From: JAWLBY01 sp041687455
GTDB taxonomy: Bacteria > Pseudomonadota > Gammaproteobacteria > Xanthomonadales > Xanthomonadaceae
DNA: 64,000 bases
NCBI GenBank assembly: GCA_041687455.1
Contig: JAWLBY010000001.1
Span: 62,001-126,000, forward strand
Direction of reading: 5' to 3'
Below, in pieces: positions 1-9,626 of the stretch. Position 1 is the first letter of the stretch. The number at the start of each line of letters is the position of its first letter. Below the pieces are notes generated by a model, which saw nothing but the letters and a program-made list of their open reading frames with translations, searched no databases and was not told the origin of the DNA. The translations under genes and the position numbers were made by a program.

Positions 1-3000
1 GGACCACGACGGCAGTGATCGTGATCGTCACCGTCGCGTCGCTGCAGTCGCCGGTTGCATCACAGATCCGGTAGACGAAGCTGTCGCTGCCGCTGTAGCC
101 GGCGCTCGGCGTGTAGACGAACGCGTCGTCGGTCGGATCGGTCGGTGTGCCGCCGAGGTCGACGACCACCGTGCCGTGGCTGGCCGCGACGAGCAGCACG
201 ATCGCCGAATTCGATGCGCCGTCGCTGCCGAAGCTGTCGTTGGCCAGCACGTCGAGCGTGTTCGCACCACTGTCCTGATCGATCGTGTAGCTGTCGTCGT
301 TGGCGACCGGCACGCCGCCGGGCGGGTCGACCGTGATCGTGACGGTCGCGGTCGACGACAGGCCGTTGTCGTCGGTGATCGTGTACGTGTAGGCATCGCT
401 GCCGGCGAAGCCATTGGCCGGCGTGTAGGTGCATTGCGTGGTGGTGCAGACGACGCTGCCGTTGGAGGGCTGGGTGAACGCGCTGATCGCGGTCGGCTCG
501 GTTCCGAGGTCGTCGTTGGCCAGCACATCGGTGGTGACCGCGACGCCGGCCGCGGTGCTGTCGCTGTCGTCGACCGCGATCGGCGGCAACGGCGTCCCGG
601 CAGCCACGTAGCCAGTGTTCTTGCGCGCGCTGCCGCCGGGCGGCACCAGCACGCTGGCCGGATCGGTGCCGTCGCCATTGATGTTGCTGGTCAGGCTGAC
701 ACCGGCCGGCAGATCGCCCGCATCGACCGTGACCAGCACGGTGCCGGCATCCAGCACGCGGCGGAAATAGCCGCTGGCGTCGGTCGCCAGCAGGTACGGC
801 CCGAAGCCGTCGCCGTCGCTGTCGAGCGACATGCGGACACCGGCCAGCGGCACGTCGATGGTCGGATCGAAATCGCCGGATGCGTCGAGGTCGCGGTACA
901 GGTAGCCGTCGACGATGCCGCTGCCGGCGTCGAGCACGGTGACGTCTTCGTCCGGCGACAGCAGTTCGTCGAATGGCGTGACCGCGGCATTGCTCGAGGT
1001 CACCGCCACGCCGTTGTCATAGGTCGCGGCGCCGACCGAGCTGGCGACGGCGGCATCGAACGTGATCGTCAGCGTCGTATTGCCGGCGATCGTGAACCCG
1101 CTCCAGCTCGGCTGGGTGTCGCCGGCAGTCGGGCTCAGGGCCGGTCCGCTGCCGCCGGGATTGTCGATCGACACCGCAGCGCCGTAGCTGAAGCCGGGCG
1201 GCAGCAGGTCGGTCACCGCGACATCGTTCGCTGCGCCTGCCGACGTGTTGCGCACCGTGATCGAATAGCGCGCGGCGGGATATTCGCCGCCACCGTCGGG
1301 CCCGAGCAGCGGGGTCGAGGTCGACTTGGCGACGACCAGGCCGCCAACGTCGGTGATCGCAGTCGCACTGCACGACGCCGGCACGACGCCGGTGCAGAAA
1401 TCGTCATCGGCAAGGGCCGCGCCGTTGCCGTAGCTGCCGGCCGCGGTCGGCAACGCGACGACCTGCACGACGCCATTGCTGCCGACCGGCAGCGCACCGA
1501 TCGTCCAGCTCACGCTGCCGGTGCTGCCGACGGCCGGCGCGCTGCCGGCCACCGGCGACGACGCCACATAGACCATGCCGGCCGGCAGCGTGTCGGTCAG
1601 CACGACATTGGCGGCATCGGCGTTGCCATCGTTGCGGTAGGTCAGCGAATAGGTCGCGGTCGCTTCGACCGCGGCACCGGCGCTCGCGGTGACCGGCGTG
1701 GCCAGCGTCAACGCCCGGCCGGCGATCGCGGTGATGCTCGCGAAGCTGCCACCGACCCGGATCGTCTGCCCGATCGACAGCCGCGCCGACGTGTCGACGA
1801 ACAGCGTCTGCGACGCAACGGCGGCACTGGTCACGGTCGCTGCCGGATACGGCAGCGTCGACGGGCCGTTCTTGACCAGCGTCAGCAGCGGCGCCGCCTC
1901 GGCGACGATGTCGGCCGCGGCGCTGCGGCTGGCGGCATTGCTCGAGGTGACGGTCGCGGTGTTGTCGATCGCGGTGGCGCCGGCCGGCATCGGCTCGACC
2001 AGCCGCACGCTGAACTGCAGCGTGGCAGAGGCGCCGGCGGCCAGCGTGCCAACCGTGAAGCGCATCCGGTTGTCGATCGGGTCGAACTCGGCGCTGCCCT
2101 GGCTCGCCGTGGCCGCCGGGCTGCCAACGTACGCGGTGTAGTCCGGCACCGGATCGCTGACGACGACGTCGTCGGCATCGCCGCTGCCGTTGTTGCTGAC
2201 CACCAGTGTGTAGCTCAGCGTGTCGCCCGGCGCCGGCAGGTCGGGCGCCGACGACGCAACCACCGCCTTGGTCAGCGCCAGTTTCGGATTGGTGCTGACC
2301 GTGATCGTCTCGATGTTGCTGATCGCGTTGCTGCTGCCGCCGTCACCGCTGGCGACGGCGCTGTTGTCGACCAGCGTCAGTCCCGACGCGACACCGGCCG
2401 CGGCGACCGTTGCATCGAAGCCGAGCGTGACCGACTCGCCCGGCGCCAGCGCGGCAATGCTCCACTGCAGCGACGTCGGGTCGCTGTCGTCGCGCGCGTC
2501 TCCGCCGCTGATGCTGCCGGCGGCATAGCCGATCCACGCCGGCCATGCCGACAGGTCGTCGTTCACCGTGATCGACGTCGACGTCGCGGTACCTGCGTTC
2601 AGCAGCGTCAGCGCATAGCCGACCGTATCGCCGGGCAGTGCCGCGCTGCTGCTCGCCTGCTTCGTCAACAGCAGCAGCGGCGAACCGGCCTCCGGCTGCG
2701 CGCCGTCGATCGTGGTGCTGGCGCTGGCGGCAACCGGCGAAGTCTCGTCGCTGTCGATCGTCGCGTTGTTGACCAGCGTTCCGGTACTGCCGAGCGTACC
2801 GGCGTCGGCGACGTCGACGCTGACCGTGACGCTGCCGCTGGCGTCGGCCGCCAGGCTGCCGAGGTTCCAGGTCACGGTGCCGCCGGCGTGCATGCCGCCG
2901 CCGCTGGCGGCGACGAAGGTCGTGCCGGCCGGCAGCGTGTCGACCAGCGTCACGTTGTTCGCCGCCGAGCCGCCGACGTTGGCGTAGTTCAGCGTGTAGG

Positions 3001-6000
3001 TCAGGCTGCCGCCGGCGGTGACCGCGGCGCGATCGACCGCCTTGGCGAGCACCAGGTTGGCGCCGGCGGTGGCGCAGTAGCTGGCGCCCGATGCCGCGAA
3101 CGTGCTGCCGCCGCTGATCGCGTTGCTCACTGTTCCGTCGAACTGCAACTGAACGTCGTAGGTGTTGCTGTTGTGGTCGGACTGCACCGAATAGACCCAC
3201 AGCAGCCGATGGCCGTTCTGCAGCGAGCCGGTGGCCGGCGTCACGACAGTCAGTTGGCCCTTGGTGTTGCCGCCGAACGAGGTGTCGTTCTGGCCGAGCT
3301 GGACCAGCGTGCCGTCGGCCGAGTCGTAGTCGTAGACCTGGGTCCGTATGTTCAGGCCCGGGCCGTTCGCGCGGTCGATGTAGATCGTGCTGGTGATGTC
3401 GCCGCTGAACTCGAACTCGCCGTTCGAAGCCGGGTCCTGGTAGAAGCGCACCGCCTCGAGGAAGGTGCCGCCGCTCTTGCCCGGCGCGGTGACGGTGACG
3501 CTGGTGCCGGCATCGCCGGCAACCGGCACCGGCGACTCGGTGGCCAGCCGCTGCGTGCCGTCATTGCCGACCGCGCCGGTCTCGCTGCGGAAATAGAAGT
3601 CGGAACAGACCTGACCACCCGACTGGATGCCTACCTCGGCCGTCGCGCTGACCGGATCGGTCTGGTCGGAATCGATGCTGACGCTGTTGCTGGACGGATT
3701 GCTGCCGGTATACGGATCGTCGACGGTGACGTTGACGGTCAGCACGCCGGATTCGCCGGCCGGCAGGGTTGCGATCGTCCAGGTCACGACGCCAGCAACG
3801 TGGTTCCCGGCACCGATCGAATGGCTGCCGCCGCCGTCCACCGCCGCGCTGGCGGACACGAAGCTCATGCCGGCCGGCAGCGTGTCGACGATGGCGACAT
3901 TGCTGGCGTCGGCGGTGCCGGAGTTGGCGTAGCGGATCGTGTAGCTCAGCGCGTCGGTCGGCGCGACCAGCGCCGAGGCCGCGGACTTCTGCACCGCCAG
4001 CAGCGCGCGCGGCACGTCGACGAAGCTCGACGCCGTGGCGACCGCCGGTGCGGTCTGATCCGAGTCGATCGTCGCGCTGTTGACCAGCGGTACCGCAGCG
4101 CTGTCGGGATACGGATCGGCGACTGTCGCGGTCAGCGTCACCGCGAACGGCCCGCTGCCCGAGGCGATGCTGCCGAGGTTCCAGGTCACCGTGCCGGCGG
4201 CTTCGACGCCACCGTCGCTGGCCGCGACGAACAGGAGCCCGTCCGGCAGTGTGTCGGTGATCACGACGTTGTCGGCCGCAACCGGCGAATCGTTCCAGTA
4301 GCTGATCGTGTAGCTGACGGACTGCCCGGGCTCCAGCGCCAGATCGTCGACCGTCTTGCGGATGCCGAGCCGCGCTTCGCCGACCGCGAGCTCGACCGGA
4401 TTGCTGCTCAGGCTGCCGAAGCTGCTGACACCGGTTGCGATGTTCGAATAGGCGCCGGTCACGCCGGACGCGATCGCGGTGAACGCGAGCGTGGCGCTGG
4501 CGCCCGGCGCGACGCTGACCGGGCCGCCGCTCCAGGTTGCGGTCTGGCCGCTGATGGCCGGCTCGGCGCTGCCGAACAGACCGCTGCTGGTTCCGGGCTT
4601 GACGCTGAAGCCTGCCGGCAGCACATCGCTCAGTTCCGACACCTCGACCGCGCCGCTGTTGTCGGCCGGATTGCTGACGGTCAGCGTGAAATCGACGTCC
4701 TGGCCGGCCACCAGTACGCCGTCGGCCGGCAGCACCGATTTGCTCAGCGATGGCGCGATGCCACAGGCATTGATCGCGACGTCGATGACGGCAACCTGCA
4801 CACCGACCACGTCCGGATTACCGAACCAGTTCTCCTGCGGCGTCGGCGCAGCCGGATCCTGCGCCGGCGAATGCAGCGGAAAATTCGACTGGATCGTGCC
4901 ACCGCCGCTCAGCGTGAAGTCGACCCAGGCGCCGTCGAGATAGACCTCGCCCTGCGCGTTGCCGGTGACGTAGCTGAAGGTGCGGTTGTCGTGCGCGCCA
5001 ACCGGCATGTCGTCGTCGACAAGGGTGCGGTCATCGACCGCCTGCACGCCGATCAGATAGGCGCCTTTCAACAGCGAGGTCGCGTTCCAGCTCGTCGTCC
5101 AGGTGTTCAGCGTGCCGGACTTCAGCGATGCGGTCGGCGTGATCCTGACCCACTGCCCGCCGGCCTCGTCCGGCGCGCCGTTGCCGTCGGCATCGTGCCA
5201 GTAGAAGAAGTCGACCGCCTGCAGCGAATGGCCGACCACACCATCGGACAACGCCAGCGTGTCCTGCACTTTCGCGGTCAGCGTGTAGTTGCCGGGACAG
5301 GTGCCGGGCCCGGTCGCGGTGACGCTGGAGATGATCGGCTGCGCGTACGGATCGTCCTTGTCGAACGACAGGTAGTCACCGAACGGCGCCGGCTGCGCGG
5401 CGTCCGCCGACCACGCCTTGTTGATCGCGCAGTCCTTCTGGAACGGATTGTTGAGGCTGTTGGCGGTGCAGAAGATCATCGAGATCGGCGTCGACCGGGT
5501 GATCTTCGGCCCGTCCAGCGCAGGGTTCGGCCCGCTCGACGAGGCATCGAGCATCCGCACCGGGATCTGGTAATCGATGAAGTATTCGTTGCAGGAGTTC
5601 TTCGACACCTGCCTGGCGCGGGTGGTGCCGTAGTCCCAACTGGTTTCGGCCGAGCCGTTCGGCCAGCTCTCGACCGGTGCCTGGCCCGGATAGCCGCTGC
5701 GGAAGTTCAGCAGCTTGCCGCCGGGACCGACGAACCCGGTCGGGTTGTGGGCGATCAGCCGGATGTTCGGATCGTTGACGTAGTCGATCGACTGGGTCGG
5801 GATGTCGCCCCAGATGCCGGCAATCATGTCGACCGGTGTCGACGGACTGCCCGAGGATCCGTTCAGGTGCGCCGCCAGGTCGCGGAAGCCGTCGCCATCG
5901 ACATCGAACAGCACGGTCCACAGCGCCGACGACCACGGATCGGTCGAGCCGACGTTGCCGGCGCTCGGGCCGGTCGCGTAGGTGTGCGCGTTCTGTTCGA

Positions 6001-6376
6001 CGCGCCAGCGGAACATGATGACGTCGTCCGCCTCGGTCGCTCCGCGATACAGATGGTAGTAGATGCTCGGGTAGCTCTTGTCGATGCACGACGACGAGAC
6101 ATTGACGTAGTTCTGTGGCGCAGTTCCGCCATTCGACGGATCCTGCGTGCGAGGATCGGCCAGGTCGTTCTGGAACCGGCCGTACGGCAGCCAGTCACCG
6201 CAGTCGTGACCGCATTGCAACGGATCGGCGGGCTCGCTCGGCCAGGCCGCCGGTTCGAAATGGATCGCGGCACCAGCGCCGTCGTTCCAGAGGGGCGGAA
6301 ACGGGTCGGCCGAAGCCGACACCGCGGCCAGCGCGCACAGCGGCGCGACGATCAGCCGAGCGATCTTGTCGTTCAT
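1..6376 (-). CDS. Giant secreted DUF11-repeat surface protein (C-terminus outside window)
   Basis: A single open frame runs leftward from the ATG at 6374-6376 to the window edge, about 2,125 codons, with no stop. Residues 1-23 form a signal peptide ending in SASA. Residues about 25-530 are a unique domain with Cys pairs. From about 540 come roughly eight copies of a DUF11-type beta-sandwich module, each with a motif like DTLPAGxxFV and GSLAxG; they start near 540, 671, 793, 1106, 1236, 1363, 1496 and 1678, and a different Cys-containing domain interrupts them at about 920-1105. An SdrD B-like domain sits near 1818, then two cadherin/Big_9-like domains (ANDD...YTP...DSFVYR pattern) near 1950 and 2040. 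Such proteins are usually exported adhesins or surface stalks; the ligand is unknown. The module near 1496 carries an extra insert. The export or anchoring signal, if any, lies outside the window. Confidence 0.85.
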   Translation of the reverse strand, partial: MNDKIARLIVAPLCALAAVSASADPFPPLWNDGAGAAIHFEPAAWPSEPADPLQCGHDCGDWLPYGRFQNDLADPRTQDPSNGGTAPQNYVNVSSSCIDKSYPSIYYHLYRGATEADDVIMFRWRVEQNAHTYATGPSAGNVGSTDPWSSALWTVLFDVDGDGFRDLAAHLNGSSGSPSTPVDMIAGIWGDIPTQSIDYVNDPNIRLIAHNPTGFVGPGGKLLNFRSGYPGQAPVESWPNGSAETSWDYGTTRARQVSKNSCNEYFIDYQIPVRMLDASSSGPNPALDGPKITRSTPISMIFCTANSLNNPFQKDCAINKAWSADAAQPAPFGDYLSFDKDDPYAQPIISSVTATGPGTCPGNYTLTAKVQDTLALSDGVVGHSLQAVDFFYWHDADGNGAPDEAGGQWVRITPTASLKSGTLNTWTTSWNATSLLKGAYLIGVQAVDDRTLVDDDMPVGAHDNRTFSYVTGNAQGEVYLDGAWVDFTLSGGGTIQSNFPLHSPAQDPAAPTPQENWFGNPDVVGVQVAVIDVAINACGIAPSLSKSVLPADGVLVAGQDVDFTLTVSNPADNSGAVEVSELSDVLPAGFSVKPGTSSGLFGSAEPAISGQTATWSGGPVSVAPGASATLAFTAIASGVTGAYSNIATGVSSFGSLSSNPVELAVGEARLGIRKTVDDLALEPGQSVSYTISYWNDSPVAADNVVITDTLPDGLLFVAASDGGVEAAGTVTWNLGSIASGSGPFAVTLTATVADPYPDSAAVPLVNSATIDSDQTAPAVATASSFVDVPRALLAVQKSAASALVAPTDALSYTIRYANSGTADASNVAIVDTLPAGMSFVSASAAVDGGGSHSIGAGNHVAGVVTWTIATLPAGESGVLTVNVTVDDPYTGSNPSSNSVSIDSDQTDPVSATAEVGIQSGGQVCSDFYFRSETGAVGNDGTQRLATESPVPVAGDAGTSVTVTAPGKSGGTFLEAVRFYQDPASNGEFEFSGDITSTIYIDRANGPGLNIRTQVYDYDSADGTLVQLGQNDTSFGGNTKGQLTVVTPATGSLQNGHRLLWVYSVQSDHNSNTYDVQLQFDGTVSNAISGGSTFAASGASYCATAGANLVLAKAVDRAAVTAGGSLTYTLNYANVGGSAANNVTLVDTLPAGTTFVAASGGGMHAGGTVTWNLGSLAADASGSVTVSVDVADAGTLGSTGTLVNNATIDSDETSPVAASASTTIDGAQPEAGSPLLLLTKQASSSAALPGDTVGYALTLLNAGTATSTSITVNDDLSAWPAWIGYAAGSISGGDARDDSDPTSLQWSIAALAPGESVTLGFDATVAAAGVASGLTLVDNSAVASGDGGSSNAISNIETITVSTNPKLALTKAVVASSAPDLPAPGDTLSYTLVVSNNGSGDADDVVVSDPVPDYTAYVGSPAATASQGSAEFDPIDNRMRFTVGTLAAGASATLQFSVRLVEPMPAGATAIDNTATVTSSNAASRSAAADIVAEAAPLLTLVKNGPSTLPYPAATVTSAAVASQTLFVDTSARLSIGQTIRVGGSFASITAIAGRALTLATPVTASAGAAVEATATYSLTYRNDGNADAANVVLTDTLPAGMVYVASSPVAGSAPAVGSTGSVSWTIGALPVGSNGVVQVVALPTAAGSYGNGAALADDDFCTGVVPASCSATAITDVGGLVVAKSTSTPLLGPDGGGEYPAARYSITVRNTSAGAANDVAVTDLLPPGFSYGAAVSIDNPGGSGPALSPTAGDTQPSWSGFTIAGNTTLTITFDAAVASSVGAATYDNGVAVTSSNAAVTPFDELLSPDEDVTVLDAGSGIVDGYLYRDLDASGDFDPTIDVPLAGVRMSLDSDGDGFGPYLLATDASGYFRRVLDAGTVLVTVDAGDLPAGVSLTSNINGDGTDPASVLVPPGGSARKNTGYVAAGTPLPPIAVDDSDSTAAGVAVTTDVLANDDLGTEPTAISAFTQPSNGSVVCTTTQCTYTPANGFAGSDAYTYTITDDNGLSSTATVTITVDPPGGVPVANDDSYTIDQDSGANTLDVLANDSFGSDGASNSAIVLLVAASHGTVVVDLGGTPTDPTDDAFVYTPSAGYSGSDSFVYRICDATGDCSDATVTITITAVVV

Positions 6377-6686
6377 TGGTGGTCTCGTTCCGGATGCCAG
6401 TCGACCGCGATCTCCGGTGACTGGACCGGCCCCCCGCGCTCACGCCGACCAGCGTAGCAGCGATCCGGGCCAGCGCAAGCTGATTGCGATCAATGACAGC
6501 GAAACAGCAGCGGCATGGCACCGGTGCCGCCGCTGACGCGGGCGACGCCGGGCGCGTCGACTGCGCGGGCGGACGCTCCGGGCGGCGATCGCAACGCCGT
6601 TGTTGTCCTGCGCTGCAGGTTCGCGACGCACTGACTGCGCCGGACCGTCGGCTCGGATCGACAGCGGAAACCGGCAGGTTCCGGCG
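6377..6686. other. 310-bp gap before the giant surface protein gene
   Basis: No convincing gene is present between the end of purK and the surface protein start. The only signal I can pick out is the weak promoter at 6451-6478 on the minus strand. Confidence 0.4.
6451..6478 (-). promoter_or_regulatory. Possible sigma-70 promoter of the giant surface protein gene
   Basis: Read on the minus strand, TTGCGC (6478-6473) and TACGCT (6456-6451) are separated by 16 bp. They lie about 75 bp before the ATG at 6376. The match is moderate, and in GC-rich DNA this is only a suggestion. Confidence 0.35.
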
Positions 6687-7829
6687 TTAGCGCAGCACTT
6701 CCAGCACCGGCGCGACCTGCTCCTGCCGGCCGAGCGCGTCGGCGATCCGTTCGAGCTGCGCCGCCAGCGTTGCCTGGTCGCCGGCGACACAGGTCGCGTG
6801 GCCGACCTTGCGGCCGGCGCGCGGCGACTTGCCGTAGTCGTGCCAGTGCGCATCGGCTTCGGCCAGCATGACCCGGGCGTCCGGCAGTTCGCCGACCCAG
6901 TTCAGCATGCAGGCGAAGCCGCGCGCATCGGTGCTGCCGAGCGGCAGGCCGAGCACGGCACGCAGGTGGTTCTCGAACTGGCTGCAGACCGCGCCTTCGA
7001 TCGTCCAGTGCCCGGAGTTGTGCACCCGTGGCGCCATCTCGTTGGCGAGCAGCTCGCCATCGCGTTCGAACAGCTCCAGTGCGAACACGCCGACATAGCC
7101 CAGCGCTTCGGCGATCCGCCGCGCGTACTCGACCGCCTGCCGTTCGAGCGCGGGCGTCACCGCCGCCGGCGCGAGGCTGGCCGCGAGAATGCCGTCGGCA
7201 TGCCAGTTGCGGGTCAGCGGCCAGTGCCGGAACTCGCCGTCGCGACCGCGCACCGCGATCACCGACAGCTCACGCTGGAACGGAACGAAGGCCTCCAGTA
7301 TCAGCCCGACCGTCTGCGCCTGCGCGCCGAGCGCGGCCCAGGCGGCATCGGCGTCGGCTTCGCTGCGAATCCGGAACTGGCCCTTGCCGTCGTAGCCGAG
7401 CCGACGGGTCTTCAGGATGGCCGGGGTGCCGATGTCGGCCAGTGCCGCCTCGAGGCCGGCCTGCGATTCGATCACCGAGAACCGCGGGGTCGCGATGCCG
7501 AGCTCGTTGAACAGCGACTTCTCGGCCAGCCGGTCCTGTGCGCAGGCCAGCGCACGCGGCGCCGGAAACACCGGAACGTGATTGGCGAGCCATTGCGCAC
7601 TCTCGGCCGGCACGTTCTCGAAATCGAACGTGACGACGTCGGCCCGACCGGCGAACTCGGCCAGCGCGGCCTCGTCGCGATAGTCGGCCTGCAGCAGCGG
7701 CACGAACTGCGCCGCGCAGGCGTCGGCCACCTGGTCCATGACCAGGAAGCGCAGGCCGAGCGGTGCACCGGCCAGCGCCAGCATCCGGGCGAGCTGGCCG
7801 CCACCGAGGATTCCGACCGTCGTTGTCAT
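6687..7829 (-). CDS. purK: 5-(carboxyamino)imidazole ribonucleotide synthase PurK
   Basis: PurK uses ATP and bicarbonate to carboxylate aminoimidazole ribonucleotide to N5-CAIR in purine synthesis. The 380-residue product has the N-terminal GILGGGQLARM dinucleotide-fold motif, the central ATP-grasp stretch with ILKTRRLGYDGKGQ, and the late HNSGHWT motif, all diagnostic of PurK. Length is normal for the family. I chose the ATG at 7829 because GILGGGQ follows directly; an in-frame ATG three codons upstream (7838) is equally possible. purE lies 46 bp upstream on the same strand, so the two form a purEK operon in which the product of PurK feeds PurE. Confidence 0.95.
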   Translation of the reverse strand: MTTTVGILGGGQLARMLALAGAPLGLRFLVMDQVADACAAQFVPLLQADYRDEAALAEFAGRADVVTFDFENVPAESAQWLANHVPVFPAPRALACAQDRLAEKSLFNELGIATPRFSVIESQAGLEAALADIGTPAILKTRRLGYDGKGQFRIRSEADADAAWAALGAQAQTVGLILEAFVPFQRELSVIAVRGRDGEFRHWPLTRNWHADGILAASLAPAAVTPALERQAVEYARRIAEALGYVGVFALELFERDGELLANEMAPRVHNSGHWTIEGAVCSQFENHLRAVLGLPLGSTDARGFACMLNWVGELPDARVMLAEADAHWHDYGKSPRAGRKVGHATCVAGDQATLAAQLERIADALGRQEQVAPVLEVLR

Positions 7830-7875
7830 GCGTTGCATCCTTGCCGGGCGTTCGCGGCGCGAAGGCGATCGGGGC

Positions 7876-8379
7876 TCACACCCGAGGGTCCGGCGACTCG
7901 AGCACGGCCGCGGTCTGCTGCTCGCGGAAGCCGTCGAGCGCGACGCGAACGGCGGCGTGATCGTAGGCGAGCATCGCGGCAGCGAACAATGCCGCATTGG
8001 CGGCGCCGGCCTGGCCGATCGCGAACGTCGCGACCGGCACTCCAGCCGGCATCTGCACGATCGACAGCAGCGAATCGAGGCCGGACAGCGCCTTCGACTG
8101 CACCGGCACGCCGAGCACCGGCACCCGCGTCTTGGCCGCCAGCATGCCCGGCAGATGGGCCGCGCCGCCGGCACCGGCGATGATCGCGCGCAGCCCGCGC
8201 TGCTCGGCCCGCTCGGCATAGTCGAACAGCAGGTCCGGCGTGCGGTGCGCCGACACCACCCGCACTTCATGCGGCACGCCGAGCTGCTCGAGCCTGCTCA
8301 CCGCATGCTGCATCGTCTCCCAGTCGGAACGGGAGCCCATCACGACGCCTACCAGAGGCTTGTCCGCAGTACCGGCCAT
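7876..8379 (-). CDS. purE: N5-carboxyaminoimidazole ribonucleotide mutase PurE (class I)
   Basis: PurE moves the carboxylate of N5-CAIR to carbon 4, giving CAIR. The 167-residue protein shows the class I signatures GSRSDWETM near the start, SAHRTPD with the catalytic histidine, and GAGGAAHLPGM. The frame extends upstream, but the ATG at 8377-8379 (MAGTADKP) gives the usual length and begins just ahead of the VGVVMGSRSD strand. It is first in the purE-purK pair and is divergent from the Trm112-like gene at 8469, so the 89-bp gap between them must hold both promoters. Confidence 0.95.
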   Translation of the reverse strand: MAGTADKPLVGVVMGSRSDWETMQHAVSRLEQLGVPHEVRVVSAHRTPDLLFDYAERAEQRGLRAIIAGAGGAAHLPGMLAAKTRVPVLGVPVQSKALSGLDSLLSIVQMPAGVPVATFAIGQAGAANAALFAAAMLAYDHAAVRVALDGFREQQTAAVLESPDPRV

Positions 8380-8468
8380 CGTTCGGCTCCAGCCCGGAAA
8401 ACCTCGTATTGTAGTCACAGGCCGCCACTGACAGAATTCGGGGCCCTTGCAGAACCGCGGAGCTACCG

Positions 8469-8747
8469 ATGGCGATCGACAAGCGACTGCTCGAGATCCT
8501 GTGCTGCCCGGTGAGCCGGCAGCCGGTGCTGCCGCTCGGCACCGCACAGCTCGCCGCGCTCAATGCCGCGGTCGCGGCCGGTCGTGCCCGGCTTACCGAC
8601 GGCAGCGAGGTCCCGGGCCCGCTGGCAGAAGCGCTGATCACCCGCGACGGCAGGACCGTCTACCGGGTCGACGACGGCATCCCGGTGATGCTGGCCGATC
8701 AGGCGATCGACGTGTCCGGGCTCGACGACGTCGCCGGTCGCGGATGA
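8469..8747 (+). CDS. Trm112/YcaR-like small protein
   Basis: A 92-residue protein with the N-terminal LLEILCCPVSRQP pattern and a late RDGRTVYRVDDGIPVML segment, both typical of the Trm112p-like (UPF0434/YcaR) family. Usual YcaR proteins are about 60 residues and fold without needing metal. This one is longer because of an alanine-rich insert between the two strands, and it keeps only an adjacent Cys pair at 12-13. Eukaryotic Trm112 activates methyltransferases; the bacterial role is not settled. The stop overlaps the nadC start (ATGA), so the two are translated together. Confidence 0.8.
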   Translation: MAIDKRLLEILCCPVSRQPVLPLGTAQLAALNAAVAAGRARLTDGSEVPGPLAEALITRDGRTVYRVDDGIPVMLADQAIDVSGLDDVAGRG

Positions 8748-9610
8748 GCCCGATCACGGCGCCTACCGCGGCCGCCATCGAACAGCAGGTCCGACAGGCG
8801 CTGGCCGAGGACATCGGCGACGGTGACGTGTCGGCCAGCCTGGTCGACGACCGCCCGGCCCGGGCGCGACTGGTCTGCCGCGAACCGGCCGTGCTGTGTG
8901 GCCGCGCCTGGTTCGAGACCTGTTTCCGGCTGCTCGATCCGGCCGTCACGATCGACTGGCAGTTCGTCGATGGCGACCGGCTGCCCGGCGACGACGCGCT
9001 GGTCTGCACGGTCAGTGGCCGCAGCCGCGCGCTGCTGTCGGGCGAGCGATGCGCGCTGAATTTCCTGCAGACGCTGTCAGCCACGGCCACCGTTGCCCGC
9101 CACTACGCCGACGCGGTGGCCGGCACCGGAACGCGCATCCTCGACACCCGCAAGACCATTCCCGGCCTGCGGCTGGCGCAGAAGTACGCGGTCCGCTGCG
9201 GCGGCGCCGACAATCACCGGATCGGCCTGTTCGATGCGGTGATGCTGAAGGAAAACCACATCGCCGCGGCCGGCTCGATCGCCGCGGCGGTGGCCGAAGC
9301 GCGGCGGCGCTGGCCGGCCTTGCCGCTGATCGTCGAGGTCGAATCGCTCGACGAACTCGACCAGGCGTTGGCCTGTGACGGCGTCACGCGGATCCTGATC
9401 GACGACTTCGACCTCGCGATGATGCGCGAGGCGGTCCGCCGCAGCGCCGGCCGGGTGCCGCTCGAAGTGTCCGGCGGGGTCGGCTACGAGCAGTTGCGCG
9501 AGATCGCCGACACCGGCGTCGACTGCATATCGGTCGGCGGACTGACCAAGCACGTCCGCGCGATCGATTTTTCGCTGCGCCTCGACGTCGCTGCGACCGC
9601 AACGCGCTGA
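8744..9610 (+). CDS. nadC: Nicotinate-nucleotide diphosphorylase (carboxylating) NadC
   Basis: NadC converts quinolinate and PRPP to nicotinate mononucleotide, the committed step from de novo quinolinate to NAD. The 288-residue product contains LNFLQTLSATAT, the LDTRKTIPGLR substrate-binding loop, KYAVRCGGADNHR and MLKENH, followed by the C-terminal barrel strands EVSGGV and ISVGGLTKH. These cover the family signatures in order and the length is normal. The start is the ATG that overlaps the preceding stop. The gene converges on hutF with a 16-bp gap. Confidence 0.95.
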   Translation: MSPITAPTAAAIEQQVRQALAEDIGDGDVSASLVDDRPARARLVCREPAVLCGRAWFETCFRLLDPAVTIDWQFVDGDRLPGDDALVCTVSGRSRALLSGERCALNFLQTLSATATVARHYADAVAGTGTRILDTRKTIPGLRLAQKYAVRCGGADNHRIGLFDAVMLKENHIAAAGSIAAAVAEARRRWPALPLIVEVESLDELDQALACDGVTRILIDDFDLAMMREAVRRSAGRVPLEVSGGVGYEQLREIADTGVDCISVGGLTKHVRAIDFSLRLDVAATATR

Positions 9611-9626
9611 CCGCGCAACGCTCGAC

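Noticed and set aside
176..6457. Plus-strand open frame of about 2,090 codons
   Set aside because: It lies antisense to the surface protein. Its translation is Arg/Ala/Gly-rich without any domain, and the minus-strand frame shows a signal peptide and repeated modules. Long antisense frames are expected at this GC content.
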